64,000 nt of DNA from Mycobacterium sp. 236(2023). Its GTDB lineage: Bacteria; Actinomycetota; Actinomycetes; Mycobacteriales; Mycobacteriaceae. Both the position numbers and the translations under genes were made by a program. Of this stretch, positions 1-10,496 are shown one piece after another. The stretch's first letter is position 1; every line of letters begins with the position of its first letter. The notes beneath the pieces are model-generated. The model saw only the letters and a program-made list of their open reading frames with translations, did no database searches and had not been told where the DNA came from. Location of the stretch: the NCBI RefSeq assembly GCF_029623955.1, contig NZ_JARSBP010000002.1:434001-498000 (forward strand). The letters run 5' to 3'.

Positions 1-169
1 GCGGAACATCCTGACCGACCAGCACGGCGAGGTCGTCATGGAAGCGTTCACCACGCTGATGGGCCACGAAGGTGACAACTCCATCTCGGCCGGTTGGGAC
101 CCCGAGACCGGCCAGGTCGTGCGGACTCCCGTGCGCCACGACGAGCCTGCCGCGACGGGAACGGATTAG
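1..169 (+). CDS. hadC: HadC, (3R)-hydroxyacyl-ACP dehydratase subunit, 3' end only
   Basis: This is the last 55 codons of an ORF that enters from the left edge in frame 2. The visible tail includes VMEAFTTLMG followed by a Gly/Trp-rich end, which matches the C-terminus of mycobacterial HadC as I recall it. HadC pairs with the catalytic subunit HadB as the FAS-II dehydratase that removes water from long 3-hydroxyacyl-AcpM during meromycolate elongation. Its place just before tRNA-Trp and secE is the standard mycobacterial order. The hot-dog core lies outside the window, so no active-site statement is possible. Confidence 0.85.
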   Translation, partial: RNILTDQHGEVVMEAFTTLMGHEGDNSISAGWDPETGQVVRTPVRHDEPAATGTD

Positions 170-190
170 TAAGACAGACCCGGGTCGCGC

Positions 191-196
191 TACACT
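191..196 (+). promoter_or_regulatory. Possible -10 element for trpT
   Basis: TACACT fits the mycobacterial TAnnnT -10 pattern and lies about 100 bases before the tRNA. No clear -35 is visible. It could drive the tRNA and possibly secE-nusG, but this is weak single-motif evidence. Confidence 0.3.
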
Positions 197-295
197 CGGG
201 CTTCGGGGTTTTCCCAGTTAAGCGCGCTGTCCGTCGGCTCTGATCGACCGAACGGGGAGCGCGCGAATTGTGTGAGCCCTGAAATGCATCACTGA

Positions 296-368
<73 letters not shown>

Positions 369-432
369 CTCAACTGGATCCCCCGGTTGTCATACTGGAA
401 GTGAACATCCGGCAACGAACGAAAGGCATGCG

Positions 433-879
433 GTGAGCGACGAGCGCGACGGTGTCAGCTCCGCGGACACCGACAGCGGCGCGGAGACCGACGACGGTGA
501 CAACCGCGGGCAGACCGCGGTGGTGACGCGGCCGCTGCGGCCGACCGGCAAGCGGTCGAGGCGCGCCGTCGACGACGCCGACGACACCGACGACGCGCCC
601 GACACGGACAGTTCGGGGTCCAAGGACGACGGCGACGGTCCGAAGCGCAAGAAGAAGACGGCCAAGAAGCCCAAGGACGGGCCGTCGCGCAACCCGATCA
701 CCTACATCATCAACTACCTGAAGGAAGTTGTCGGTGAGCTGCGGAAGGTCATCTGGCCGAACCGCAAGCAGATGGTTAGCTACACGACCGTCGTGCTCCT
801 GTTCCTGATCTTCATGGTGGCGTTGATCGGCGGGGTCGACCTGGGCCTTGCCAAGCTCGTGACCTGGATCTTCGCCTGA
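433..879 (+). CDS. secE: Preprotein translocase subunit SecE
   Basis: A 148-residue protein with a GTG start preceded by GAAAGG. SecE clamps SecY in the Sec translocon of the plasma membrane. The first 85 residues are a charged, disordered Asp/Ser/Lys-rich extension ending in a polybasic KRKKKTAKKPK run. The conserved amphipathic element ELRKVIWP is at 102-109 and one membrane helix spans about 116-136, typical of single-span actinobacterial SecE. The gene is followed 33 bases later by nusG in the conserved secE-nusG pair. Confidence 0.95.
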   Translation: MSDERDGVSSADTDSGAETDDGDNRGQTAVVTRPLRPTGKRSRRAVDDADDTDDAPDTDSSGSKDDGDGPKRKKKTAKKPKDGPSRNPITYIINYLKEVVGELRKVIWPNRKQMVSYTTVVLLFLIFMVALIGGVDLGLAKLVTWIFA

Positions 880-909
880 CCGGCACGAAAGACATTGAGA
901 GAGGACTGA

Positions 910-1764
<855 letters not shown>

Positions 1765-1808
1765 GACGGGCCCCGAGCCCACCAGGAAGAGAAAGAGAAA
1801 GCACAGCC

Positions 1809-2237
1809 ATGCCCCCGAAGAAGAAGGTCGTCGGGCTGATCAAGCTGCAGATCCAGGCCGGGCAGGCCAACCCCGCCCCGCCGGTCGGTCCCGCGCTCGG
1901 CCAGCACGGCGTCAACATCATGGAGTTCTGCAAGGCGTACAACGCCGCGACCGAGTCGCAGCGCGGCAACGTCATCCCCGTGGAGATCACCGTCTACGAG
2001 GACCGCAGCTTCACGTTCGCGCTGAAGACCCCGCCCGCCGCCAAGCTGCTGCTCAAGGCCGCCGGCGTGCCGAAGGGTTCCGGCGAGCCGCACAAGACCA
2101 AGGTCGCCAAGGTGACCTGGGATCAGGTGCGCGAGATCGCCGAGACCAAGAAGGAAGATCTCAACGCCAACGACATCGATCAGGCCGCCAAGATCATCGC
2201 CGGCACTGCCCGGTCCATGGGCATCACGGTCGAGTAG
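1809..2237 (+). CDS. rplK: 50S ribosomal protein L11
   Basis: A 142-residue protein of normal length for L11, with the N-terminal [20 protein letters not shown] and C-terminal ARSMGITVE signatures. L11 forms the base of the ribosomal stalk with 23S rRNA in the GTPase centre. The ATG start follows a purine-rich AGGAAGAGAAAGAG stretch. It lies 44 bases after nusG and is followed by rplA, the universal L11-L1 order. Confidence 0.98.
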   Translation: MPPKKKVVGLIKLQIQAGQANPAPPVGPALGQHGVNIMEFCKAYNAATESQRGNVIPVEITVYEDRSFTFALKTPPAAKLLLKAAGVPKGSGEPHKTKVAKVTWDQVREIAETKKEDLNANDIDQAAKIIAGTARSMGITVE

Positions 2238-2340
2238 CTTGCGGATCGACCAGACCGCAGTCGAGTAGTACGCAGTACCCGAACGCGTGGGAGAGCCGGC
2301 TCGGCTCGGGAACCACGAACTCATCACTCAGGAGAAACCA

Positions 2341-3054
2341 ATGAGCAAGAACAGCAAGGCATACAAGGAAGCGGCCGAGAAGGTCGACAAGGCCCGTCTC
2401 TACTCGCCGCTGGAGGCCGCGAAGCTGGCCAAGGAGACGTCGTCGAAGAAGCAGGACGCCACCGTCGAGGTCGCGATCCGGCTGGGCGTCGACCCGCGCA
2501 AGGCCGACCAGATGGTCCGCGGCACCGTGAACCTGCCCAACGGCACCGGCAAGACCGCGCGCGTTGCCGTCTTCGCCGTCGGTGACAAGGCCGAGGCCGC
2601 CGAGGCCGCCGGCGCCGACATCGTCGGCAGCGACGACCTGATCGAGAAGATCCAGGGAGGGTTCCTCGACTTCGACGCCGCGATCGCGACGCCCGACCAG
2701 ATGGCCAAGGTCGGCCGCATCGCCCGCATCCTCGGCCCGCGTGGCCTGATGCCGAACCCGAAGACCGGAACGGTCACCCCCGATGTCGCGAAGGCTGTGA
2801 ACGACATCAAGGGCGGCAAGATCAACTTCCGTGTCGACAAGCAGGCCAACCTGCACTTCGTCATCGGCAAGGCATCGTTCGACGAGAAGGCGCTCGCCGA
2901 GAACTACGGCGCCGCGCTCGACGAGATCCTTCGGGCCAAGCCGTCGTCGTCGAAGGGCCGCTACCTGAAGAAGGTCGTCGTCTCCACGACCACCGGCCCC
3001 GGCATCCCGGTGGATCCGGCGGTGACCCGCAACTTCACGGAGGAGTCGGCGTAA
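2341..3054 (+). CDS. rplA: 50S ribosomal protein L1
   Basis: A 237-residue protein containing the L1 signature [17 protein letters not shown]. The ATG at 2341 is chosen because it follows an AGGAGAAACC ribosome-binding site and gives [11 protein letters not shown], the usual L1 N-terminus; a longer in-frame ORF from 2287 has no such support. L1 forms the mobile L1 stalk and in many bacteria represses its own operon. A strong terminator follows immediately. Confidence 0.97.
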   Translation: MSKNSKAYKEAAEKVDKARLYSPLEAAKLAKETSSKKQDATVEVAIRLGVDPRKADQMVRGTVNLPNGTGKTARVAVFAVGDKAEAAEAAGADIVGSDDLIEKIQGGFLDFDAAIATPDQMAKVGRIARILGPRGLMPNPKTGTVTPDVAKAVNDIKGGKINFRVDKQANLHFVIGKASFDEKALAENYGAALDEILRAKPSSSKGRYLKKVVVSTTTGPGIPVDPAVTRNFTEESA

Positions 3055-3067
3055 GCCGTCACCCCAA

Positions 3068-3102
3068 CAAGAAACCCCGCACCATCGGTGCGGGGTTTCT
3101 TG
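3068..3102 (+). terminator. Intrinsic terminator after rplA
   Basis: A perfect 16-bp stem (3068-3083 with 3087-3102) with an ATC loop lies 14 bases after the rplA stop and ends secE-nusG-rplK-rplA transcription. The outer A/T-rich pairs supply the terminal T run. From 3103 to 3371 I see no gene or other clear signal. Confidence 0.88.
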
Positions 3103-3371
3103 CATTCGAGCGAATGTGAGTGCTCCTCGGTCGCCGTCCTGGCCTCGCCCGATCCTTTGTCCCCCACGAACGGCGGACCAGGCGCGACGGTCAGATGTCG
3201 ACGGTATCCCCCTGGTGAACCGCGACGCGGCGACCGAGAAGCACCCTCGCGCAGCAACATAGCACCGAGCCCGTCAATTCCGTCGTTGAATGGTGAACAT
3301 TGTCGCAGGCATCGCTGTGGCCCCAGTTTTCACAGGCTTAGTTGGGCAACTTGCTCGGGATAGCAAACTCT

Positions 3372-3647
3372 TCACGCCGCGCCAGATACGAAGCGCGCGA
3401 CGACGTCCTCGGACAGGCGCTGTTGCGGGAAGCCCGCGCGCTCACAGGTGGTCTCGACCAAGTCCTTCGAGGCAGCCTCGAAGACCCCGTACAGAACCTC
3501 GTCCGTCGGCACCGACAGCGTCGCCACCAGACGCACCGATGCGCCCTCCCCGGTGAGCGCCGCCGCAGCGGTGTGGAGCTGCGTGACGATGTGGTCGACG
3601 GTCGCCTCGGCCAGGTCGGGTAGGTACCACTCCGCGAGGAAGCTCAT
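3372..3647 (-). CDS. Small DUF4242-like protein
   Basis: A 91-residue protein from an ATG at 3647 preceded by GGTGG; an upstream in-frame ATG at 3668 is possible. The layout MSFLAEWYLPDL, then a variable helix, a central VPTDEVLYGVFEA strand and a late CERAGFP motif resembles the ferredoxin-fold DUF4242 family of small proteins. Biochemical function is unknown. It lies downstream of the mycolate methyltransferase genes but is separated from them by a terminator, so it is probably transcribed separately. Confidence 0.6.
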   Translation of the reverse strand: MSFLAEWYLPDLAEATVDHIVTQLHTAAAALTGEGASVRLVATLSVPTDEVLYGVFEAASKDLVETTCERAGFPQQRLSEDVVARFVSGAA

Positions 3648-3792
3648 CGTGCCACCGACATCGCCCATTCCCCGACGGTAGCCACGGCGCAGCTTTGACG
3701 AATCGGGTGTTTCCCTAAACTTTTCCGGCGATACTGGCGGTGGCAATCACGAGCAGTGGCATCCGAGAGCCGCGGCCCCTGGGCCGGTATGG

Positions 3793-3826
3793 AGAATCCC
3801 CCGCATTCAGGCGTGCGGGGGATTCT
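3793..3826 (-). terminator. Terminator after the mycolate methyltransferase gene
   Basis: A perfect 13-bp stem (3793-3805 with 3814-3826) with an 8-base loop sits 17 bases beyond the stop codon of the minus-strand gene ending at 3844. The C/G core is flanked by A/T pairs. Confidence 0.78.
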
Positions 3827-3843
3827 TCCTTCTGAAGCGCGGC

Positions 3844-4740
3844 CTACGCGGCGGCGGCCTGCTTCAGGTATGTCACCAGGCTCACGTCGATCGCCTCGTC
3901 GATGAAGTAGTACTGGCAGCCTTTGAGGTAGCGCATGTACCGCTCGTAGTTCTCCTCGTCGGTCGCCGCGATCGCCTGGTCCTTGTGGGCCTCCAGGCGG
4001 TCGGCCCAGATGCCGAGCGTCTTGATGTAGTGGTTGCGCAGCGACAAGGTTTCCGGAACGACGAAGCCGGCCTTCTCACCGTGCTCCACCATCATCTCGG
4101 TGGTCGGCAGGCGCCCGCCCGGGAAGATCTCGGTGATCATGAACTTGATGAAGCGGGCCAACTCGAAGGTCAGTTTCTTACCGCGCTCGGCCAGGTCATA
4201 CGGGTGGTAGCCGACGCTGCTCTGAATCGTCATCCGGCCGTCTTCGGGCAGCACGTCGTAACACATCTTGAAGAAGTCGTCGTAGCGCTCGAACCCGAAA
4301 TGCTCGAAGGCCTCGATCGACACGATCCTGTCAACCGAACTGCCGAACTGCTCCCAGCCCTCCAGTCGAACATCGAACGTGCGTCCGGAGTCCAGCTTGC
4401 CCAGCAGTTGTTCGCAGTAGGCCTGTTGGTTCTTCGACAGGGTCAGTCCGATGACATTGACGTCGTACTTCTCCATCGCGCGCTGCATGGTCAGACCCCA
4501 ACCGCAGCCGACTTCGAGCAGCGTCATGCCGGGCTTGAGGTCGAGCTTGTCGAGATGCTGGTCGACGTTGGCGATCTGCGCTTCGGAGAGTGTGCAGTTC
4601 GGGCCGGTGAAGAAGCCGCTGCTGTACTTGCGGGTCGGATCCTGAAACACCCCGAAAAAGTCGTCTGACAGGTCGTAATGAGCCTGGATGTCCTCAAAAT
4701 GAGGCGTCATATCCTTTGTGCCGGTGGATTGGTCAGACAT
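3844..4740 (-). CDS. mmaA4: Mycolic acid methyltransferase, MmaA4 (hydroxymycolate synthase) type
   Basis: A 298-residue SAM-dependent methyltransferase of the CmaA/MmaA family, which modifies double bonds on AcpM-bound meromycolate chains. The ATG at 4740 follows an AGAGGA site. Motif I reads LLEVGCGWG, and EAFEHFG and a FPGGRLP motif are present. The features SSVGYHPY and the C-terminal DVSLVTYLK plus an AAA tail match recalled M. tuberculosis MmaA4 better than the cyclopropanating paralogues, as does the position next to rplA. MmaA4 makes the distal hydroxy-methyl group that precedes oxygenated mycolates. The product in this species is inferred. Confidence 0.85.
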   Translation of the reverse strand: MSDQSTGTKDMTPHFEDIQAHYDLSDDFFGVFQDPTRKYSSGFFTGPNCTLSEAQIANVDQHLDKLDLKPGMTLLEVGCGWGLTMQRAMEKYDVNVIGLTLSKNQQAYCEQLLGKLDSGRTFDVRLEGWEQFGSSVDRIVSIEAFEHFGFERYDDFFKMCYDVLPEDGRMTIQSSVGYHPYDLAERGKKLTFELARFIKFMITEIFPGGRLPTTEMMVEHGEKAGFVVPETLSLRNHYIKTLGIWADRLEAHKDQAIAATDEENYERYMRYLKGCQYYFIDEAIDVSLVTYLKQAAAA

Positions 4741-4889
4741 AGTTCCTCTGTTTCCGTGCAGTTGGACATCACCCCGATAGAGATGTCCACGACCGTACCG
4801 AAGACGCCGCTCGACCTTCTGCAAACACGCGCCTTGAGGGAAACAGCCTAGCGTCCTGCCTGTCGAACGATGTAATCCGCTCGGCGCCG

Positions 4890-5765
4890 TTACTTCGTGA
4901 GCGTGAACTGGTTGACGTCGATGTAGCCGATGCGGAATCCGTCGGCGCATCCCGTCAGGTAGCGCATGTAACGGTCGTAGACCTCTTCTGACTGCACGGC
5001 GATCGCCTCATCGCGGTGGGCTTCTAGGGCCTGCGCCCAGCAGTCCAGGGTCCGGGCGTAATGGGGCTGTAGAGACTGTGTCCTGGTCAGCGTGAATCCG
5101 GCCTTCTCTGCATGCTCGCCGACCAGCTCGATGGTCGGCAGGTAGCCGCCAGGGAAGATCTCGCTGAGGATGAACTTCACGAACCGCGCCACCGAGATCG
5201 TCAGCGGCATCCCGCGCTCGGACATCTGAGGCAAGGTCAGCGCCGTGATGGTGTGCAGCAGCATCACGCCGTCGTCGGGCAGCGCCCGGTAGGCCATTGT
5301 GAAGAAGTCGTCCCAACGATCCCGTCCGAAGTGTTCGAACGCGCCGATCGACACGATGCGGTCGACCGGACGGTCGAACTGCTCCCAGCCTTGCAACAGA
5401 ATCTCTTTGCTTCGGGAATCGGTTGAACCCGCGAAAACCTTTTCGACATGGGACTTCTGGTTCTCGCTCAGTGTCAACCCGATGGTGTCGACGTCGTAGC
5501 GTTCCACCGCCCGCATCATCGTGGCGCCCCAGCCGCACCCGATGTCGAGCAGCGTCATTCCCGGCTGCAGCCCCAATTTTCCGAGAGCCAGATCGACCTT
5601 GGCGGACTGCGCTTCTTCCAGTGTCATGTCGTCGCGCTCGAAGTACGCGCAACTGTAGGTCTGGGACGGGTCGAGGAACAGTCGGAAGAATTCATCCGAC
5701 AGGTCGTAATGCGCCTGAACGTCGTCGAAATGAGGTGTGAGATCGCGGTTTTGTTGTGAGGCCAC
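4890..5765 (-). CDS. Mycolic acid methyltransferase, CmaA/MmaA1-MmaA2 type
   Basis: A 291-residue paralogue of the downstream gene. The GTG start at 5765 follows AGGAAGG at good spacing. Motif I is DIGCGWG and the protein has YSCAYFE, LHTITAL and the C-terminal [14 protein letters not shown], which resemble the CmaA/MmaA1/MmaA2 branch that adds cyclopropanes or methyl branches to meromycolates. M. tuberculosis has four genes here (mmaA4-mmaA1); this window has two. Exact substrate position (proximal or distal, cis or trans) cannot be read from sequence. It is 149 bases upstream of the mmaA4-type gene. Confidence 0.85.
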   Translation of the reverse strand: MASQQNRDLTPHFDDVQAHYDLSDEFFRLFLDPSQTYSCAYFERDDMTLEEAQSAKVDLALGKLGLQPGMTLLDIGCGWGATMMRAVERYDVDTIGLTLSENQKSHVEKVFAGSTDSRSKEILLQGWEQFDRPVDRIVSIGAFEHFGRDRWDDFFTMAYRALPDDGVMLLHTITALTLPQMSERGMPLTISVARFVKFILSEIFPGGYLPTIELVGEHAEKAGFTLTRTQSLQPHYARTLDCWAQALEAHRDEAIAVQSEEVYDRYMRYLTGCADGFRIGYIDVNQFTLTK

Positions 5766-5875
5766 GTGGAGGCCTTCCTGCGGACACAGCCCGAAGAGGA
5801 TCTCCTGTTAGTCGGCGATCATGCCCATGGCGCGAACAATACGCGCATTGGCCCAACTGTGAATTGACATGTATG

Positions 5876-6778
5876 TCAAAGAACTTCGGAGAACGTGGTC
5901 TTCAACTCGCCGACAATGTCGTCCCACAGCGGCTCGGGAAGCTCGTGTCCCATCCCGTCGAACAGGACCAGCCGGGAGTTCGGAATGGCACGTGCGATGG
6001 CGCGCCCGCCCGAGGGACGCATCAATTTGTCCGCCTTGCCGTGGATCACCACCGTAGGCGCGACGATCTGACGGTCGTAACGACGCAGACTGCCGCTGCC
6101 GAGAATCGCCGCGAAGTGTCGGCCGACGCCGGCGGGGTAGTAGCTGCGGTCATAGCCTTCGACCGCGTCGGCGCGAACTGTGTCCTCCGGGACGGGGTAG
6201 CCCGGGCTGCCGATGATCCTGGTGACGCGCACTGCGTTGTCGATGATCGCTTCGCGGGACGCGCCGTTGGGCTTCCGAAGGATCGCCAGCAGCTGCTGGG
6301 GACCCGGCGGGGGCAAGACTGCCCGGTTATTGCTCGAGAAGATCACCCCGAGCGTCTTGGTGCGGGCGCGGTGGCGCGCCGCGAAGATCTGCGCGATCAT
6401 GCCGCCCATCGAACCGCCGACCACGTGGGCATTCTCGATGCCGAGGTGGTCGAGCAACGCCGCTGCGTCGTCGCTCATGTCTTCGAGCGTGTACGCGGCC
6501 GGGCTGGCCATTCCGACGAACGACCGCGCCATCCGGGGCAGCAGCGGCGCGCCCGAAGAATGGCCGGGCAGCTTGCTCGACAGGCCCACATCGCGGTTGT
6601 CGAACCTGATCACCCGCAAGCCCTGATTGATCAACTTCTCGCAGAAACCGTTGCGCCAGAACACCAATTGCGCGCCCAGGCCCATGATCAGCAGGACGGC
6701 CGGGTCGTTCGGGTCGCCCATGTCCTCGTAGTAGATCTCCAGATCACCCGACGGCGCGGTGCCGGTGCGGACCTGCAC
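5876..6778 (-). CDS. lipG: Alpha/beta hydrolase, LipG-type esterase
   Basis: A 300-residue alpha/beta hydrolase in the slot of M. tuberculosis lipG. It contains an HxGG oxyanion-type stretch (VVGGSMGGM) in which GGSMGG is the nucleophile elbow, and a C-terminal GMGHELP supplying the likely catalytic His. The GTG start overlaps the TAG stop of the upstream UbiB-like gene by one base, so the two are translationally coupled. Conserved linkage to mycolate methyltransferases suggests a cell-envelope lipid role, but the substrate is unknown. Confidence 0.85.
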   Translation of the reverse strand: MQVRTGTAPSGDLEIYYEDMGDPNDPAVLLIMGLGAQLVFWRNGFCEKLINQGLRVIRFDNRDVGLSSKLPGHSSGAPLLPRMARSFVGMASPAAYTLEDMSDDAAALLDHLGIENAHVVGGSMGGMIAQIFAARHRARTKTLGVIFSSNNRAVLPPPGPQQLLAILRKPNGASREAIIDNAVRVTRIIGSPGYPVPEDTVRADAVEGYDRSYYPAGVGRHFAAILGSGSLRRYDRQIVAPTVVIHGKADKLMRPSGGRAIARAIPNSRLVLFDGMGHELPEPLWDDIVGELKTTFSEVL

Positions 6779-8133
6779 TACGCGTCCAGCTCGTCTTTAT
6801 GCTCGCGGGACACCTCGACCATGAAGTTCGCGAAGTAACCGGTCAACGCGGGATCGCTCATCATCTGCCACTTCGGCGCCAGCAGCTTCATGTAGCGCTC
6901 CACATAGAGGAACTGCTTGCCGATCAGCACGAGTTCGCGCGGCAGCTTTACGTCGTACGCGTCGGCCAGCGTCGACAGTTGCTTACCGATCTCGGCATAA
7001 CTCAAGTCGCCCAACGACTTCAGCGTCAACGGCTCGGCGAACTTCTCCAGATCCTTGGCGGCTTGGGCCTCGGGCCGGACGGTCCCGACCGCGCCCATCA
7101 GCACCACGATCTTGCCCGCCGCGGCGTGGTCCTTCTTCACCAGAAGCGCGTACACGAGTTCGCGCAGCAGCCACCGGGTGCGCGGATCGATGCGGCCCAT
7201 GATGCCGAAATCGAAGAACACGATCTTGCCGTCGTCGTCGACGTAGAGGTTGCCCGCGTGCAGGTCGCCGTGGAACAGCCCGTGGCGCAGGCCGCCCTCG
7301 AACACGCTGAACAGCAACGCCTTCACCAACTCGGTGCCGTCGAAGCCCTTCTTGCGGATCGCGGCCACATCGTCGATGCGCACACCGGTGATGCGCTCCA
7401 TCGTCAGCACCCGCTCGCTGGTCAGATCCCAGTAGACCTGCGGCACACGGATGTTCTCGCCCAACGGCGACGCGTGCATGTGCGCCACCCACGCGTCCAT
7501 GGACTGTGCTTCGAGCCGGAAGTCGAGCTCCTCGGCCAGGTTGTCGGCGAAGTCGGCGACGACGTCCTGCGCGGACAGGCGCCGGCCCATCTTGGCCAGT
7601 TCCACCAGCTGCGCACCGCGCTTGAGGATCTGCAGGTCGGCGGCGACCCGCCGCCGGATGCCCGGCCGCTGGATCTTGACCACGACCTCCTCACCCGAGT
7701 GCAGCGTCGCATAGTGCACCTGGGCGATCGACGCGGACGCGAACGGCTTCTCGTCGAACGACTTGAACAGGTTCTGCGGCTCGTCGCCGAGGTCCTCACG
7801 GAAGAGCTTGTGGACGGCGTCGGTGTCAGCGGGCGGCACCCGGTCCAGCAGGCCGCGGAACTCCTTGCTCAGCGGTTCGCCGAAGGCGCCGGGGCTGGAC
7901 GCGATGATCTGCCCGAACTTGACGTAGGTGGGCCCCAGGTCGGCGAACGTCTGCGGGATCTGCTTGACGACTTTCTGCTGCAGCGAGCCGCGCCCGGTGA
8001 GCTTGGACAGGACGCGGGCACCTGTACGGGTGATCTGCCAGCCGGTCACTCCGATGCGGGCTGCCTCGACCGGAAGTGGTACCCGATCCAGCCTGGCAAC
8101 CTCGCGGTGTGGTGTCTTGCGTGGTGCACTCAT
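6778..8133 (-). CDS. UbiB/ABC1 (AarF) family atypical kinase
   Basis: A 451-residue protein with the ABC1 kinase-like fold: the N-terminal KFGQ motif (YVKFGQIIAS), an Ala-rich nucleotide loop (FASASIAQVH), the ion-pair Lys in VVVKIQRPG, the catalytic HGDLHAGN and the metal-binding FFDFG. The family supports quinone biosynthesis and lipid metabolism as an atypical ATPase/kinase. It corresponds to Rv0647c by position. Its last base is shared with the lipG start codon. A GACACT element six bases before the ATG could give a leaderless transcript. Confidence 0.88.
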   Translation of the reverse strand: MSAPRKTPHREVARLDRVPLPVEAARIGVTGWQITRTGARVLSKLTGRGSLQQKVVKQIPQTFADLGPTYVKFGQIIASSPGAFGEPLSKEFRGLLDRVPPADTDAVHKLFREDLGDEPQNLFKSFDEKPFASASIAQVHYATLHSGEEVVVKIQRPGIRRRVAADLQILKRGAQLVELAKMGRRLSAQDVVADFADNLAEELDFRLEAQSMDAWVAHMHASPLGENIRVPQVYWDLTSERVLTMERITGVRIDDVAAIRKKGFDGTELVKALLFSVFEGGLRHGLFHGDLHAGNLYVDDDGKIVFFDFGIMGRIDPRTRWLLRELVYALLVKKDHAAAGKIVVLMGAVGTVRPEAQAAKDLEKFAEPLTLKSLGDLSYAEIGKQLSTLADAYDVKLPRELVLIGKQFLYVERYMKLLAPKWQMMSDPALTGYFANFMVEVSREHKDELDA

Positions 8134-8192
8134 AGACGCAGTGTCTCAAAAAGCCGCGCGTGGGCGGAAAAGCTGTGCACCAGCTCACAGCC

Positions 8193-9191
8193 TCACGCGA
8201 AGGCGTCCTCGAGCTCGGACCGGGTGCGCACCGGGTCGCTTCCCGGCGTGTAGGTGGGCAGTGTGTGCGGTGCCAGGGCCGGGTCCAGGCCGCCGGCGAC
8301 CCGGGCTTTGGCCTGCTCGTACTCCGGCAACGGACCTGACGCGGCGTGGATGCCGTTGATCACCGACCACACCGTGGCGCGGCGCGCGGTGCGCTCGACG
8401 ATGTTGGGGTCGCGATGCTGGATCATCCCCTTGGCCCAGTTCGGCATCGTGTCGCGGACCGCCCAGTTGAGCGCCGCCAGCGGCAGCGGCAGCCCTGGGC
8501 CCGTCGCCATCGCGGCGCCGTAGGTGACGGCGAGTTTCGGCAGATACGACTTCAGGCAGTCCAGCGTCTCCTGCTTGGTGGTGGGCAGATCGGTGCCGCC
8601 CAGAGCATGGCCGACGCGCACGAACTCGCCGTAGTAGGCGTCAAGCTTCTTGCCGCGCAACGGGTTCGGGTGATACAGCTCGTGCGCGGTGGCGATACCC
8701 CACACCACGGTGGCGTAGTTCCAGCGCAGCCACTCGGGGTCGTCGGCGTCGTAGCGGGCGCCATCGGGACGCGTGCCCTTGATGGTGTGGTGCATTGAGC
8801 GCACGGCCAGCGCAAGCCGCTCGGCCGTCGGGGTCGAGCCGTACGCGGTGCCGGTGAAGAACGCGACGGAGTGTCCGAGCCGCGCGCCGAAGCCCGCTGG
8901 GTCGAGTTCGGGCATCGGATCGTTCTTGGTCTCGGGCTTCACAAGGCGTGAGTGATGGACGCCCATCCAGTAGATCGACGGGTCGAGCCGTTCGATGAAC
9001 GCGGCGCACTGCAGACCGAAGATCAGCGCCTCCACGTGGGAGTGCACGTGCCACACCGCGCTGCCCGGACCGAACCAGCCTGGGTCGCCGGCGGGGCCCG
9101 CGAAGTCCATGCCCTTGAAGAAGTACTTACGCACGCGGGCGTCGAACTGCTTGTTCAGTTCGTTTCCGACGATCTGATGTGGCAGATACAC
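8193..9191 (-). CDS. Oxygenase MpaB family (DUF2236) protein
   Basis: A 332-residue protein of the MpaB/rubber-oxygenase-like DUF2236 family, which includes heme-b enzymes. It shows the His-rich first helix (WHVHSHVEALIFGLQ) and the later WNYATVVWGIATAHELY segment. I place the start at GTG 9191, behind GGGAGG; a TTG at 9203 would put that ribosome-binding site inside the gene. It lies 59 bases upstream of the UbiB-like gene on the same strand and is divergent from a TetR regulator. The substrate is unknown. Confidence 0.75.
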   Translation of the reverse strand: MYLPHQIVGNELNKQFDARVRKYFFKGMDFAGPAGDPGWFGPGSAVWHVHSHVEALIFGLQCAAFIERLDPSIYWMGVHHSRLVKPETKNDPMPELDPAGFGARLGHSVAFFTGTAYGSTPTAERLALAVRSMHHTIKGTRPDGARYDADDPEWLRWNYATVVWGIATAHELYHPNPLRGKKLDAYYGEFVRVGHALGGTDLPTTKQETLDCLKSYLPKLAVTYGAAMATGPGLPLPLAALNWAVRDTMPNWAKGMIQHRDPNIVERTARRATVWSVINGIHAASGPLPEYEQAKARVAGGLDPALAPHTLPTYTPGSDPVRTRSELEDAFA

Positions 9192-9271
9192 GGTGCCTCC
9201 CAAAAGTGGTTACGGCCGTCACCAGAATAGCTCTTGGGTACGGATGTGGCCAGAACCACAGGAGAACCGCC

Positions 9272-9283
9272 TAGGCTGTAACG
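9272..9283 (+). promoter_or_regulatory. -10 element, leaderless TetR gene
   Basis: TAGGCT (9272-9277) is followed by exactly six bases and then the ATG at 9284, so +1 would coincide with the start codon. No ribosome-binding site is visible, which fits a leaderless mRNA. Confidence 0.55.
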
Positions 9284-9892
9284 ATGTCCAGCGCGGCGTC
9301 GACCCCGACCCGGTGGGCCGGCGTACCGCTGACCGACCGCCGCACCGAACGCCGCGCCCTGCTCGTCGCCGCCGCCTACCGGCTGTTCGGTGACGGAGGC
9401 GAAGCGGCGCTGTCCGTCCGGTCGGTGTCCCGGGAGAGCGGCCTGAACACCCGCTACTTCTACGAGAGCTTCACCGGCACCGACGACCTGCTCGGAGCCG
9501 TCTACGACAGGATCAGCGCCGAACTGGCCGAGGTCGTCGAGGACGCGATGACGCGGGCGGGCGATTCACTGCGCGCACGCACCCGTGCCGGTATGACCGC
9601 CGTCCTGCACTTCAGCTCCGCCGACCCGCGTCGCGGCCGGGTGCTGTTCACCGACGCGCGGTCCAACCCGGTACTGAACGAGCGCCGCGCCGCGACCCAG
9701 GACCTGCTCAGGGAGGCCGTCCTCACCGAAGGCTGGCGCCTTCAACCCGGATCCGATCCCGTCGCCGCCGTCGTCGGCGCCGCGATGTACACGGGTGCAA
9801 TGGCCGAAGTGGCGCAGCAGTGGCTGGCGGGCAGCCTCGGAGACGACCTCGACACCGTCGTCGACCACGCACTGCAACTGGTGCTGAGGTAG
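9284..9892 (+). CDS. TetR family transcriptional regulator
   Basis: A 202-residue regulator with an N-terminal helix-turn-helix at about 24-70 (LLVAAAYRLFGDGG, VRSVSRESGLNTRYFYESF) and a variable C-terminal ligand-binding domain. It is divergent from the MpaB-family oxygenase across 92 bases, so that oxygenase and the lipG operon are the likeliest targets. I saw no clean palindrome in the spacer, so the operator is unassigned. Confidence 0.85.
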   Translation: MSSAASTPTRWAGVPLTDRRTERRALLVAAAYRLFGDGGEAALSVRSVSRESGLNTRYFYESFTGTDDLLGAVYDRISAELAEVVEDAMTRAGDSLRARTRAGMTAVLHFSSADPRRGRVLFTDARSNPVLNERRAATQDLLREAVLTEGWRLQPGSDPVAAVVGAAMYTGAMAEVAQQWLAGSLGDDLDTVVDHALQLVLR

Positions 9893-10492
9893 TCACGCTC
9901 CGGCCGGGCTGAAAGGCTTGAGCCACTCCGTCTCGGGCCATCCCTCCAGCCCGGCCAGCAACTCGTAAAGCGTTGCGCCGTCGATGCTTTCTCGGATGAT
10001 GTCGCCCTGACCCGCGTGCCGGGCGAGCTCCTCGATCATGTGGAACAGCACCCACCGCACCGACCATGCGGGGACGTCCTTCGGGAACCACGGCACGTGC
10101 TGCGGAATCGGCACTGCCGCACTCAGATCCGTCGTCTCCACCAACCGGATCGTCTCGGCGTTCTGCCGATCGAACGCCGCCAGGACATCGGCGAGGGTCT
10201 CGTCGACGCGCATCACGAACTCGTCGCCGTAGTCGGCGGCTTGATCCTCCATCGGCCGCTTGTCGCTCTCGCACAGGTCGGGCGCCGCGGAGACCCGCTC
10301 CATCCAGCCGTGCTGGCAGTGCGTCACATGCTTGATGAGGCCGCCGATGGACAGCGCGCTCACCGACGGCGTCGACCGGGCCTGATCGTCGGTGAGTCCG
10401 AACGCGATCGCGTGGAACGCGTACTGCTGCGCCTTCAGATACTCCTTGAGCCCGGCGCGTTCGTCGGCGATGGGAGGGGGCATTGCGGCCAT
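9893..10492 (-). CDS. DinB-like (DUF664) protein
   Basis: A 199-residue four-helix DinB/YfiT-fold protein. Metal-ligand positions are suggested by His in LIKHVTHCQHGW and by HMIEELARHAGQGD. The ATG at 10492 is preceded by GGAAGG and lies 4 bases after the stop of the upstream DinB-like gene; a longer ORF would overlap that gene. Many members of this superfamily act as thiol-dependent transferases or isomerases, and some act with mycothiol. The substrate is unknown. It is co-transcribed with the next DinB gene. Confidence 0.8.
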   Translation of the reverse strand: MAAMPPPIADERAGLKEYLKAQQYAFHAIAFGLTDDQARSTPSVSALSIGGLIKHVTHCQHGWMERVSAAPDLCESDKRPMEDQAADYGDEFVMRVDETLADVLAAFDRQNAETIRLVETTDLSAAVPIPQHVPWFPKDVPAWSVRWVLFHMIEELARHAGQGDIIRESIDGATLYELLAGLEGWPETEWLKPFSPAGA

Positions 10493-10496
10493 GGTG

